Position numbers and translations under genes: made by a program
Shown: one piece after another, positions 26,054-34,030 of the stretch
How the letters are laid out: every line of letters starts with the position of its first letter
How positions within the stretch are numbered: position 1 is the stretch's first letter
Assembly (NCBI RefSeq): GCF_000147335.1
Contig: NC_014501.1
Location: forward strand, 4,704,501-4,768,500
Source: Gloeothece verrucosa PCC 7822
GTDB lineage: Bacteria > Cyanobacteriota > Cyanobacteriia > Cyanobacteriales > Microcystaceae
Reading direction: 5' to 3'
DNA: 64,000 nt
Notes under the pieces: model-generated
What the model saw: only the letters and a program-made list of their open reading frames with translations
Told to the model about the DNA's origin: nothing
Database searches by the model: none

Positions 26054-27415
26054 TTACAAAAGTTCTTGCCGTAATCGATAAATAATGGTATTGGGTTCTA
26101 TTTGAGCCAGAATATCTTGTATAACCGTAGAGGGTCCCATTGGCCCCCAACTACAGCCGCGTTCTAAATATACCTGTGCGGCTTTTCCTATGGCATAAGT
26201 TCCATAACCGGCAATGCCGCCTTGAGTCAGGGCTGCCCCCCCATAAATGGTTAAAGCTGTGGGATTTTCAAACATACTGGTGACGGCCGCCGCACTTTTT
26301 CCCACACCGATGATTAAACTACTGAACAGTTCCCCTAATAATAATCCTCCCGAACTGATAACGATGGTGCGCCAAAGTTTGCCGGCCTGATAATTAGTAA
26401 TGGGTAAGCCGTATAAGCGAGCTAAAGCGCGTATAAGAGCTAAATCAGCAATGATCGCTCCTAAAATATCCAAAATCCCAAACGGGTTAACCGCCACCGC
26501 TAAGGCTTTGTATTTAGCATATTGCCAAATCAGGGCTTCTGCTTCTTGTTGGCGAATTTCTACGGTTTTCTTGGCGATATTGGCCTCGGCGGCTTGGGCT
26601 TGAAAAAGGGCATTAAGCGCGAGTAAAGACCGCCCTTCTCGGTTTAAGAGGGTGAGAATTTTTGCTTTTAATTCTTCAATTTGGGGGGGTGGGGTTTCCC
26701 ATTCTTCTGTCACTCCACCATCAGGCCATTCTACTCGCACCGGTACCGGTTGAGGTTCAGCCGCTACCATGACAATTTCATCCGTAGACAATACCTCAGA
26801 GAGGTTTTCCCCGGCTTTCCCCGTGGCCCATGTTTGCAATTGCTGATAAATTTCCTGACGGTCTTTCTCGGGATAGAGGTCAATTTTATTAAAGACAATC
26901 AAGATCGGTTTTTGGCTTTCTCTGAGTTCACAGAGGGCCTGATATTCGGTGCGGGTGATATCGGAGGCCACCACAAAGAGGATCAAGTCGGCTTGATAAG
27001 CGACTTCTCTGGCCATTTGCGCCCTCGCTTCCCCTTCTATTTCATCTAAACCGGGCGTGTCAATTAATTCTATTTGGACTTTTCCACTGGCCGGAGTCCA
27101 ACGCACTGATCTGGGCCATTGAGTTACACCATGAAGCGGTCCGGTTTGTAAGACTTTTTCACCCAGTAAGGCGTTGACAACTGCCGATTTTCCCCGGCTG
27201 ACTAAACCAAAGGTGGCTATTTTAATGACGTTTTGTTCGAGTTTTTCTAAGGCGGCTTTGAGGGTTTGTAAGTCTTTCCTGACGGCGGCTTGTAGGTCTA
27301 AATTGGGGGGATAATTCCAATGGCGGCGAAAGCTAGTATACCAAGATAGGGCTTGTTGCAAGCTGGTGCGAGCTTGATTAAGATGCTTTTCTTGTGGGGA
27401 TGGCGGCTGGCTCAC
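26054..27415 (-). CDS. Dynamin/Era-like GTPase with C-terminal membrane domain (DUF697-like)
   Basis: 453 residues. The GTPase domain shows the P-loop GLVSRGKSAVVNALLG, switch II DTPGLDEIEG and the base-recognition motif FNKIDL. After a helical linker (AEANIAKKTVEIRQQEAEAL) come hydrophobic segments (NPFGILDILGAIIADLALI, SSGGLLLGELFSSLIIG, GGAALTQGGIAGYGTYAIG) matching the DUF697-type membrane domain found on cyanobacterial GTPases of this kind. Probably a membrane-associated GTP-driven remodelling or regulatory protein. It stands alone. Assignment of the GTPase is secure; the C-domain name is less so. Confidence 0.82.
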   Translation of the reverse strand: MSQPPSPQEKHLNQARTSLQQALSWYTSFRRHWNYPPNLDLQAAVRKDLQTLKAALEKLEQNVIKIATFGLVSRGKSAVVNALLGEKVLQTGPLHGVTQWPRSVRWTPASGKVQIELIDTPGLDEIEGEARAQMAREVAYQADLILFVVASDITRTEYQALCELRESQKPILIVFNKIDLYPEKDRQEIYQQLQTWATGKAGENLSEVLSTDEIVMVAAEPQPVPVRVEWPDGGVTEEWETPPPQIEELKAKILTLLNREGRSLLALNALFQAQAAEANIAKKTVEIRQQEAEALIWQYAKYKALAVAVNPFGILDILGAIIADLALIRALARLYGLPITNYQAGKLWRTIVISSGGLLLGELFSSLIIGVGKSAAAVTSMFENPTALTIYGGAALTQGGIAGYGTYAIGKAAQVYLERGCSWGPMGPSTVIQDILAQIEPNTIIYRLRQELL

Positions 27416-27562
27416 GGGTCAGGGGTTCACTGTTAATGATAGGTTGTTTCTATTTTAGTCGCTGTCTGCTGTCTTTCGCCTTTTCTAAAAATTTCCGAAA
27501 TTCAACCGACTCCAGTTGTATTTAAAATCAGAACAATATACTCAAGAGCGGTCAGGGAAAAA

Positions 27563-28213
27563 GTGTTAGAAAATACAGGTGATAGCGGTTCTCGTAGTCG
27601 TGATGCTGTTAACGGCTTTAAACCAGAGCAGTTTAAGCCGATGAAGCTTTATCAAAAAATCAAAAAGCGTTGTTCATTTCAAAAAAATTTCTCCTGGTTT
27701 CTCTTGTGTGTATTTTTTGTTTTACAATATTCTCTGCCGATTTTTTTAGTAGTCCTGGGTAGCCTCACCGCTTCCCAAGAACCTGTGGCAAATTTTTTGA
27801 ATGGTATTTATCAGCAAGGAAATTTAGAAGCGGATTCAAAAAAAACAGAAACTTTAGTCTCAGAAATTATATTTATTTTAGGCATTCTTACGATTTTTTT
27901 AGGAGTAACTAATACGACTATTCGTCCAGCCGAAAGTTATGATATTTCTGCAAAATTTAATAATAAATTTGCCCAGTTTGAAATTGACTTGGATATTGAA
28001 ATGTCCAAATTTTTCACCCAAAAAGAAGATAATTGCTCAGAAATTTTGAAGTTATTACAGTCTAAAAACGAAGAACTAGCCAAGATCATAGAGCGATATA
28101 ATGAAGATCGATCTTTACGACCAAGACAAGCGGATATAGACCTTTTAAATCAAAAAATCGAAAAACTTATGGTGGTACAAGAAGATAAAAATAATATGAA
28201 TAACTCAAAATAA
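27563..28213 (+). CDS. Two-TM protein, SLATT-like
   Basis: 216 residues with a GTG start. Two hydrophobic helices (FSWFLLCVFFVLQYSLPIFL; IIFILGILTIFLGVTNTTI) are separated by a 50-residue loop and followed by a soluble helical, charged C-terminus (FNNKFAQFEIDLDIEMSKFF; EELAKIIERYNEDRSLRP). This two-TM plus coiled region resembles SLATT-type membrane proteins, which in other bacteria pair with nucleotide-second-messenger synthases in phage-defence operons. No such synthase is next to it here, so the family call is tentative. Alternative: a cyanobacterial protein of unknown function. Confidence 0.55.
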   Translation: MLENTGDSGSRSRDAVNGFKPEQFKPMKLYQKIKKRCSFQKNFSWFLLCVFFVLQYSLPIFLVVLGSLTASQEPVANFLNGIYQQGNLEADSKKTETLVSEIIFILGILTIFLGVTNTTIRPAESYDISAKFNNKFAQFEIDLDIEMSKFFTQKEDNCSEILKLLQSKNEELAKIIERYNEDRSLRPRQADIDLLNQKIEKLMVVQEDKNNMNNSK

Positions 28214-28604
28214 GCGACTATCAAAGTCTAATTTAAATCAAAAAAAAGTAAGTCGGGCAATAGAAGTATAGGGCATGAACATAAAGGCTGAAAGCTTTTT
28301 TTAGTAAACTCTTGCCCATAGCGGTATAACTTTAAACTTCCGTAGCCTCTGACACAAGTTTGACAAATCATTAATACAAAAAAAACACAAGTCTCAACTA
28401 CAGTGTTAATTAGTTAATTTGAATTGAAAAGCAACTCAACTTAGGCCACTTAAAAAACAGCACACTTCCCTTAGCTATAACTCTCTCTAATTCGGTAATA
28501 TGATAGAAGAATAGCTGTAACCTCTGGTAGAGGAAGCTAACTTGAAAAACTCCATAGGCTAGAAATAAAATTATTGTTCAAAACTCACTCAACAGTTTAG
28601 CACT
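28214..28604. other. 391-bp intergenic region with a hairpin
   Basis: GGGCAA (28255-28260) and TTGCCC (28312-28317) can pair around a segment that itself ends in AGCTTTTTTT, which may terminate the two-TM protein transcript. TTGACA occurs at 28360-28365 but no good -10 box lies at the right distance. The rest is AT-rich without a supportable gene. Confidence 0.35.
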
Positions 28605-28817
28605 ATGTTACTTCATGACAAGCAAACAGACTCTCTAGTCGAAATTCTAGACCTACAATCCTTATTTAATCCCGTTCAAAATACAGTCAAAGGCAGTAGC
28701 CAAGCTGGACAAGAAGAACAGTCACCCAAAGAATTTGCTAAAGATAGCTTAAACTTTCCCTCCGGCGAAAATTTACCCCGATGCTGGATAGATGCAAACT
28801 ATCGAAAAGCTCATTAG
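28605..28817 (+). CDS. Small conserved cyanobacterial protein
   Basis: 70 residues, acidic and soluble: MLLHDKQTDSLVEILDLQSL, then FNPVQ, a Gln/Ser-rich middle and SGENLPRCWIDANYRKAH. I recall similar short proteins in other cyanobacteria, but no function is known. The stop codon TAG is part of the first unit of a heptamer repeat (28811-28859), so the last codons may have been set by that repeat. It precedes the ABC transporter genes by 85 bp on the same strand. Confidence 0.65.
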   Translation: MLLHDKQTDSLVEILDLQSLFNPVQNTVKGSSQAGQEEQSPKEFAKDSLNFPSGENLPRCWIDANYRKAH

Positions 28818-28859
28818 TCATTGGTCATTAGTCATTGGTCATTAGTCAGTTGTCAGTGG
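28811..28859 (+). repeat. Heptamer tandem repeat (STRR type), seven units
   Basis: Units TCATTAG, TCATTGG, TCATTAG, TCATTGG, TCATTAG, TCAGTTG, TCAGTGG. It overlaps the end of the small gene and fills the gap before the permease gene. Short tandem heptamers of this sort are well known in cyanobacterial genomes. Confidence 0.9.
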
Positions 28860-28902
28860 TTAACACTTATAACTTATTACTTATCACTGTTAACTGTTTA
28901 AG

Positions 28903-30081
28903 ATGGTTTCACTTGCTCGCAAAAACTTATTCGAGGATTTACCTCGCTTTCTCATTGCTCAGGCCGGAATCCTATTTGCTGTCAGTTTGGTCACAATTCA
29001 AACAGGACTACTAAAAGGATTTACTCAATCTACTACTGCCTTAATCGACAAATCTCAAGCCGATCTTTGGGTCGCTTCTAAAGATCTTACTAACTTTGAG
29101 CTAACTTTGCCGATCTCCTATCAACGTTTAGCACAAGCGCAAAAAGTCGAGGGTGTAGCCTCTGCTGAACCTTTAATTCTAAACTCAGGATTATGGCGTA
29201 ACTCTCAAGGGACAATTTCTACCGTTAGAGTCATTGGTTTTGATCCTAAAGGTAAACTTTTCTCCCCAGGAGTTATTACTCAGGGTAGTGTCAATGCTCT
29301 AGCCCAACCTTATAGGATAATCGTAGATCAAACACAATTAAAGTCCCTTGGAATTAAACAGGATGGAGATGTCGGACAAATTGGTTCATACAAAGCTACT
29401 CTAGCAGGACAGACCACCGGCATTCAATCGATCGCTTCTAGTCCTTATTTGCTCACTTCTCTGGAAACGGCCAAAGCATACAGTTATGCCCGTCCGGATT
29501 TTGAGGCCAAACCGACTACACCAGATATTGCTGCACTAACTAACACTGATAAGATTACTTATGTTTTAATCAAAGCTAAACCCGGCCAAAATTTACAAGT
29601 CCTTAAGCAAAGACTAGAAAAGGCCCTCCCCAATACCCTTGCTTTCACCACTCAAGAAATAGCCAACCAAACCCAAAATTATTGGGTACAACGAACTAGC
29701 ATCGGCTTTATTCTCGGCCTCGGTGCGATCGTGGGTATCATTGTGGGGATCGTCATTGTCGGTCAAATTCTCTACGCCTCCGTATCTGATCACCTCAAGG
29801 AATTTGGCACTCTTAAAGCGATGGGTGCCTCTGACTGGGCAACTAATCGAATCATTATAGAACAAGCTTTGTGGATGGCTTTATTGGGCTATATTCCTGG
29901 GATGGGGCTATGCCTTGGCCTAGGAACTTGGACAGCCGCCACTCAAGGTGTCGTAATTTTAATTACCCCGGTTATGGCGGGCGGCGTATTGGCCGTGACG
30001 GTGTTTATGTGCATTGGATCAGCCTTGTTTGCGATCCAAAAAATCAATCGAGTCGATCCCGCTATGGTTTTTAAAAGTTAG
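28903..30081 (+). CDS. ABC exporter permease, FtsX/MacB type (DevC-like)
   Basis: 392 residues. The N-terminus MVSLARKNLFEDLPRFLIAQ with one TM helix (residues 20-40) is followed by a long extracytoplasmic domain (about 45-265) and three C-terminal TM helices (FILGLGAIVGIIVGIVIVGQ; LGYIPGMGLCLGLGTW; VFMCIGSALFAI). This is the topology of FtsX-like permeases; the sequence resembles DevC of heterocyst glycolipid exporters. With the ATPase 19 bp downstream it would form an exporter. No membrane-fusion gene (devB type) lies next to them. Substrate unknown. Confidence 0.83.
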   Translation: MVSLARKNLFEDLPRFLIAQAGILFAVSLVTIQTGLLKGFTQSTTALIDKSQADLWVASKDLTNFELTLPISYQRLAQAQKVEGVASAEPLILNSGLWRNSQGTISTVRVIGFDPKGKLFSPGVITQGSVNALAQPYRIIVDQTQLKSLGIKQDGDVGQIGSYKATLAGQTTGIQSIASSPYLLTSLETAKAYSYARPDFEAKPTTPDIAALTNTDKITYVLIKAKPGQNLQVLKQRLEKALPNTLAFTTQEIANQTQNYWVQRTSIGFILGLGAIVGIIVGIVIVGQILYASVSDHLKEFGTLKAMGASDWATNRIIIEQALWMALLGYIPGMGLCLGLGTWTAATQGVVILITPVMAGGVLAVTVFMCIGSALFAIQKINRVDPAMVFKS

Positions 30082-30100
30082 TACAATAATTTGAGGTTTT

Positions 30101-30865
30101 ATGACTACATCATTAGTGTTTTCTGGCGTTAAGCCGCAGATCGAGCCTGTTACTACTCCAGAGGGGGCTGCCATCGCTACAAAGGGGGTGGAAATGGTTT
30201 ATCAAACCCAAGCCGGACGATTTCCTATTCTTAAAGGCATTGATTTAGAAATTCCCTACGGGTCCGTAGAAATTTTAATGGGTCCTTCCGGTTCAGGTAA
30301 AACTACTTTGTTGACCATCTTAGCTGGACTTTTAACACCCACATCAGGAAGTGTTAAGCTTCTCGGGCAAGAAATTACCACTATGTCCCGAAAACAATTA
30401 GCTAAGTTTAGATTGCATCATATTGGTTTTGTGTTTCAGGATTTTAACTTGTTTCCCGCTTTAACGGCGGCGGAAAATATTGAAATGGCATTCCATTTAA
30501 AAGGAATACGAGGCAGAGAAGCCCGTCGTCAAACTCAGAGCTTATTAGAACAGGTAGATTTAGGAGATAAAGGGGGAAATCTGCCGAGCCAATTATCCGG
30601 CGGACAAAAACAACGAGTAGCCATTGCTAGGGCTTTGGTGGGTCGTCCTCAATTAATTATGGCAGATGAACCCACCGCTTCTTTAGATTCTCAGAGCGGC
30701 TATACGGTGGTGCAATTACTACGTCAACTTGCTCGTGAGGCAGGTTGCACGGTGTTGATGGTGACTCATGACCCTAGAATTCTCGATTTAGCGGATCGTG
30801 TTATTCACCTTGAAGATGGGAAACTTGCCCAGAGTCCTACTATACAAGAGGTTCACAGCCGCTAA
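30101..30865 (+). CDS. ABC transporter ATPase, LolD/MacB type (DevA-like)
   Basis: 254 residues. Seen: Walker A GPSGSGKTTLL, Q-loop FVFQDFNLFPALTAAENI, signature LSGGQKQRVAIARAL, Walker B LIMADEPTASLD and the H-loop VTHD. The spacing and text are those of the LolD/MacB/DevA subfamily that drives FtsX-type permeases. About 30 residues precede the domain. It follows the permease gene with a 19-bp gap and is surely in the same transcript. Confidence 0.9.
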   Translation: MTTSLVFSGVKPQIEPVTTPEGAAIATKGVEMVYQTQAGRFPILKGIDLEIPYGSVEILMGPSGSGKTTLLTILAGLLTPTSGSVKLLGQEITTMSRKQLAKFRLHHIGFVFQDFNLFPALTAAENIEMAFHLKGIRGREARRQTQSLLEQVDLGDKGGNLPSQLSGGQKQRVAIARALVGRPQLIMADEPTASLDSQSGYTVVQLLRQLAREAGCTVLMVTHDPRILDLADRVIHLEDGKLAQSPTIQEVHSR

Positions 30866-31131
30866 TATCAATTATTCTAGGGTAAAGGCCAGGGTACAGT
30901 GCGGAACACAGTGAAGCACCCCAGTTAATATGAGCGACTTGAAGCAGAATCCTAGAAGCCCTGCCTTTTGCCTATTACCTTTAGCCGTCATTTGGGGGAA
31001 CAATTTTTGTAAAAAAAGGTCATATCATAATCTTTTTCTCAGAATTAAATCCCAAAAAAATCATCAATTCAGGAACCCAAAAGCGTTAATAAACCGTCAG
31101 AAAAATTGAACATTATTAAGATTAAATTGCC

Positions 31132-31392
31132 TTGCCCATACAAATTATTTCTGCCACTCCTGGTCCAGCCACCCGAGAAATTATATTAAACTTAATTCTA
31201 TCTCATCCAGAAGGATTAACGCTCAAAGAGTTAAGCCAGAATTTAAACCGTCCTGTTTCTATGCTTCAGATTTGTTTAAAATCACTTGTTGCTGACAAAA
31301 AAATTTCGGTTCGAGTTAATCAAAATCGGACGCAGCGCATTTATTATCCGGTTTATTCAAGGTTACCAGCCAATTACAATGAACGTAATTAA
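31132..31392 (+). CDS. Small winged-helix DNA-binding-like protein
   Basis: 86 residues. The sequence TREIILNLILSHPEGLTLKE then LSQNLNRPVSMLQICLKSLV and KKISVRVNQNRTQRIYYPVY has the helix-turn-helix plus wing pattern of a small wHTH domain. The only start at the right place is TTG (31132), which is unusual, and the ribosome site is weak. It may be a regulator of a neighbouring gene, but no operator can be named. Function otherwise unknown. Confidence 0.6.
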   Translation: MPIQIISATPGPATREIILNLILSHPEGLTLKELSQNLNRPVSMLQICLKSLVADKKISVRVNQNRTQRIYYPVYSRLPANYNERN

Positions 31393-31420
31393 TTACTGAT
31401 CAAAAGTAATATTTATCAAA

Positions 31421-31448
31421 GTAGAGGCGTTGTCTGTAATGTCTCTAC
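31421..31448. repeat. Palindromic repeat, GTAGAGAC family, copy 4
   Basis: GTAGAGGC (31421-31428) pairs with GTCTCTAC (31441-31448) with one G-T pair, 28 bp after the wHTH gene. Confidence 0.6.
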
Positions 31449-31535
31449 AAAGAAATAATTTTATTACAACTCATGTAGGATTGCTATCTATCTTTAACTA
31501 AGTAGATGGGCAATATAAATCAACAATAAATTAAT

Positions 31536-31690
31536 TCTTTAAAAGGCTTCAAACCCTCCCCTGTTAAAAGATCTGGCGTTGTTTAGACCCTCGAGAGAGG
31601 GTGACAATTAGGCCCACTGACTGAGCAAATTTTGTCTAGCCTGTTTGAACGGCTCTGTGTGGGTTGGTCATTCCCGTCTTAAAATTAGAT
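31536..31690 (+). ncRNA. Candidate structured RNA upstream of the KDPG aldolase gene
   Basis: The 325-bp gap contains a segment that is less AT-rich than usual intergenic DNA and folds in several ways: a closing pairing of TTTAA with TTAAA and AACCC with GGGTT at the two ends, a perfect ACCCTC/GAGGGT hairpin (about 31588-31603), GACAA with TTGTC, and AGCC..GTT..AAC.GGCT near 31638-31654. A TATAAAT box is present near 31514. The long closing stem, open middle and about 155-nt length are reminiscent of 6S RNA, but I cannot confirm that from memory. It could also be a leader of the aldolase mRNA. Confidence 0.4.
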
Positions 31691-31717
31691 CAGGTAACCA
31701 TTCATCAGTAGAAGCAA

Positions 31718-32356
31718 TTGAACTCAATTCAGTGGCAACAACTTCTGAAAAAATATCGGGCGATCGCGGTTATTCGCTGTCAAGATGTAGCTCTAGCAGT
31801 AGCAATGGCTAAAGCGGTGGCCAAAGGAGGCATAAGACTTATCGAAATTACATGGAATAGCGAAAAACCGGCGAAAATCATTAGCCAACTGCGGATAGAT
31901 TTACCCAAGTGTATTATTGGCACAGGAACGATTTTAACCCTAGAGGAGTTAAATGAGGCTATGGCTTGTGAGGCTCAATTCTGTTTTACTCCTCATGTTA
32001 GTCCAATTTTAATTGAAGCGGCGCTCTCGGCTAATTTGCCCATTATCCCAGGTGCGTTATCTCCCACCGAAATTGTTAATGCTTGGCAAGCGGGAGCCAG
32101 TTGTGTTAAAGTTTTTCCGGCTCCATCTCTTGGGGGAGCTAATTATATTAAAGCTTTAAAAAGTCCTTTGCCTCACATTCCTCTCATTCCCACTGGAGGT
32201 ATTACCCTAGAAAATGCTAAAGCTTATATCGATGCCGGGGCAATTGCGGTGGGCTTATCTACTAATTTATTTCCTGAATCTTTACTGGTGGCCAATGATT
32301 GGCAGGCCATTACCGAGCGGGCTTTTTATCTTAATCAAACCGTAAACATATCTTAA
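31718..32356 (+). CDS. eda: KDPG/KHG aldolase (Entner-Doudoroff)
   Basis: 212 residues. It cleaves 2-keto-3-deoxy-6-phosphogluconate to pyruvate and glyceraldehyde 3-phosphate. Seen: YRAIAVIRCQD, the catalytic Glu in LIEITWNS (E43), IGTGTIL, CFTPHVSP, the Schiff-base Lys in SCVKVFPAPSLGG (K131) and the phosphate site PTGGITLEN. The start is TTG at 31718, the only start that gives the normal N-terminus. The Entner-Doudoroff route is known to operate in cyanobacteria. The phosphatase gene follows 66 bp later on the same strand. Confidence 0.9.
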   Translation: MNSIQWQQLLKKYRAIAVIRCQDVALAVAMAKAVAKGGIRLIEITWNSEKPAKIISQLRIDLPKCIIGTGTILTLEELNEAMACEAQFCFTPHVSPILIEAALSANLPIIPGALSPTEIVNAWQAGASCVKVFPAPSLGGANYIKALKSPLPHIPLIPTGGITLENAKAYIDAGAIAVGLSTNLFPESLLVANDWQAITERAFYLNQTVNIS

Positions 32357-32422
32357 TCTTGCACTCATATAAACTCAGTCAATTCTTGCTAACCTAAAGA
32401 GGATCTAGGCGAACAATTCAAT

Positions 32423-33148
32423 ATGAGAACTTTAGCCATAGGAGATATTCACGGCTGCTTAGAAGCTTTTAATCTGTTATTGGATGTAGTCGCCCTAAGG
32501 CCAAACGATACTATTATTACTTTAGGTGACTATATCAATAAAGGCCCTCAGTCTAAAGGAGTAATTGATCAATTGATTGCCCTACATGAACGGGGACAAC
32601 TGGTAGCCCTCAAGGGAAATCATGAATTGATGATTTTAGAGGCTCGTAAGAGTTTAGAAAAAGAGTTTGAATGGTTGAAAAAATATGGAACATCCACTCT
32701 ATTATCTTACTCAAATTGCGGTTTAGGAGCCACCTTAGAAGATATTCCCCCTCATCACTGGGATTTTCTGCAAAATATTTGTTTAGACTGGTGGGAGACG
32801 AAAGAGCATTTTTTTGTTCATGCTAATATTGATTCCCATTTGCCCTTAGATCAACAATTAGAAGACAAACTGTTTTGGGCTAAATTTGTTGACCCACAAC
32901 CTCACTACTCGGGTAAAGTGATGATTTGTGGGCATACCAGTCAAAAAAACGGTTTGCCGCTTAATATTGGTCATGCCATTTGTCTTGATACTTGGGTTTG
33001 TGGAGAAGGTTGGTTAACCTGTTTAGATATCGATAGTGGGCAAATATGGCAAACCAATCAACAGGGAAAAGTGAGAACAGCTTTTATTGAAGATTTTTAT
33101 CGAGATAAGCAGCAAAAATTGAGGTTAAGTACCATAAAAGCCATCTAA
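32423..33148 (+). CDS. Serine/threonine protein phosphatase (PPP metallophosphatase)
   Basis: 241 residues. The dinuclear-metal motifs are complete: GDIHGCLEA near residue 7, GDYINKGPQS in place of the usual GDYVDRG, and LKGNHELM, followed by the His-bearing FFVHANID and MICGHTSQK. This is the PPP-type phosphatase of the bacterial PrpA/PrpB class. Asn-Lys replaces the common Asp-Arg in the second motif. Cytoplasmic. The stop codon TAA coincides with the end of a MITE (33146), so the C-terminus may have been cut or set by the insertion. Confidence 0.88.
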   Translation: MRTLAIGDIHGCLEAFNLLLDVVALRPNDTIITLGDYINKGPQSKGVIDQLIALHERGQLVALKGNHELMILEARKSLEKEFEWLKKYGTSTLLSYSNCGLGATLEDIPPHHWDFLQNICLDWWETKEHFFVHANIDSHLPLDQQLEDKLFWAKFVDPQPHYSGKVMICGHTSQKNGLPLNIGHAICLDTWVCGEGWLTCLDIDSGQIWQTNQQGKVRTAFIEDFYRDKQQKLRLSTIKAI

Positions 33149-33275
33149 GTACCTGGACAAAATTAAAGTTAACTGCGAGTTTGGGGAATGGGCAATGGGG
33201 AATGGGCAATGGAGAAGGGTTGTAGGCGTTTTACAATTCTTGACACAGTGGACTTTATTTATGTCCGACTACTTA
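33146..33275 (+). mobile_element. MITE copy 2 (130 bp) with internal minisatellite
   Basis: Starts TAAGTACCTGGACAAAA and ends with the complement of TAAGTAGTCGGACATAA; both outer ends are TA. It is homologous to the 4057 copy in the opposite orientation over both ends, but its middle carries a 14-bp repeat GGGGAATGGGCAAT twice (33183-33210). The first three bases are the stop codon of the phosphatase gene. No coding capacity. The rest of the 365-bp gap to psaE holds a small CGGC/GCCG hairpin (near 33377) and the psaE leader. Confidence 0.75.
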
Positions 33276-33513
33276 GTCCACTGCGGGATTAGGCACTTAA
33301 TTACTTATAATTATTTTTGGCTCTATCTAAAGAGAGATTTATTAAATAAAATTAAGCTCATCAATCAAAAAAAAATCGGCAAAAGCCGGCTTGAATCTTA
33401 ATCAATATGGTTGTCACTTAAACCCGAAAAATTTATTACCATCGACAGATTTTGTGGCCGCCGTCAACTGATAATTATTAAATAGTATTTGATGAAAAAT
33501 AGGAGAAATCATT

Positions 33514-33903
33514 ATGGTTCAACGTGGTTCTAAAGTTCGTATTCTCCGTAAAGAATCCTATTGGTATAATGACATCGGCGTTGTGGCTTCTATCGATAAA
33601 AGTGGTATTCTCTATCCGGTGATTGTCCGTTTCGATAAAGTTAACTATGCAGGAATTACGACCAATAACTTTGGTGTAAATGAAGTAGAAGAAGTGGAAG
33701 GACCTTCTGCCAAGCGGCCTACTGCCACCGTCAAGAAAGGAGATACTCCCCTTGATGAAAGAAAGCGTACCACAGGACAAGCACAAGGAGGGTCTGATGC
33801 AGATCCTAACACCAATATCCGACCAGGAGCCGTACCCGAAGCACCCGGAAGCGAAAATCCTCGCGTTGCCGGCGATCCTAATCAAGGCACTGAACAGCGA
33901 TAA
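33514..33903 (+). CDS. psaE: Photosystem I subunit IV (PsaE) with a long C-terminal extension
   Basis: 129 residues. Residues 1-62 are classic PsaE (MVQRGSKVRILRKESYWYND, IGVVASIDKSGILYPVIVRF, DKVNYAGITTNNF), the SH3-like stromal subunit that helps dock ferredoxin and supports cyclic flow. PsaE is normally 65-75 residues; here about 60 residues rich in Pro, Gly, Asp, Thr and Arg follow without an interrupting stop, probably disordered and stroma-exposed. Start fixed by AGGAG shortly before the ATG. The gene is monocistronic and followed by a hairpin. Confidence 0.93.
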   Translation: MVQRGSKVRILRKESYWYNDIGVVASIDKSGILYPVIVRFDKVNYAGITTNNFGVNEVEEVEGPSAKRPTATVKKGDTPLDERKRTTGQAQGGSDADPNTNIRPGAVPEAPGSENPRVAGDPNQGTEQR

Positions 33904-33943
33904 AATTAATTTTAGTCATTAGTGAGTTGTTTGCTAATAAGTT

Positions 33944-33968
33944 AACCCTGACCACAAGGGACAGGGTT
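33944..33968. terminator. Hairpin between convergent psaE and amt
   Basis: AACCCTG (33944-33950) and CAGGGTT (33962-33968) pair perfectly, followed by GAAAAATTATG. It lies 40 bp after psaE and 60 bp beyond the amt stop, so it may serve either side. Confidence 0.5.
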
Positions 33969-34030
33969 GAAAAATTATGATTCTTAAAACTTTCTCTATA
34001 TCTAAATATTAAATATAGAGTCAAACACAA

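Noticed and set aside
28360..28400. TTGACA as a -35 box for the 28605 gene
   Set aside because: No acceptable -10 box at 16-18 bp and the gene starts more than 200 bp further on.
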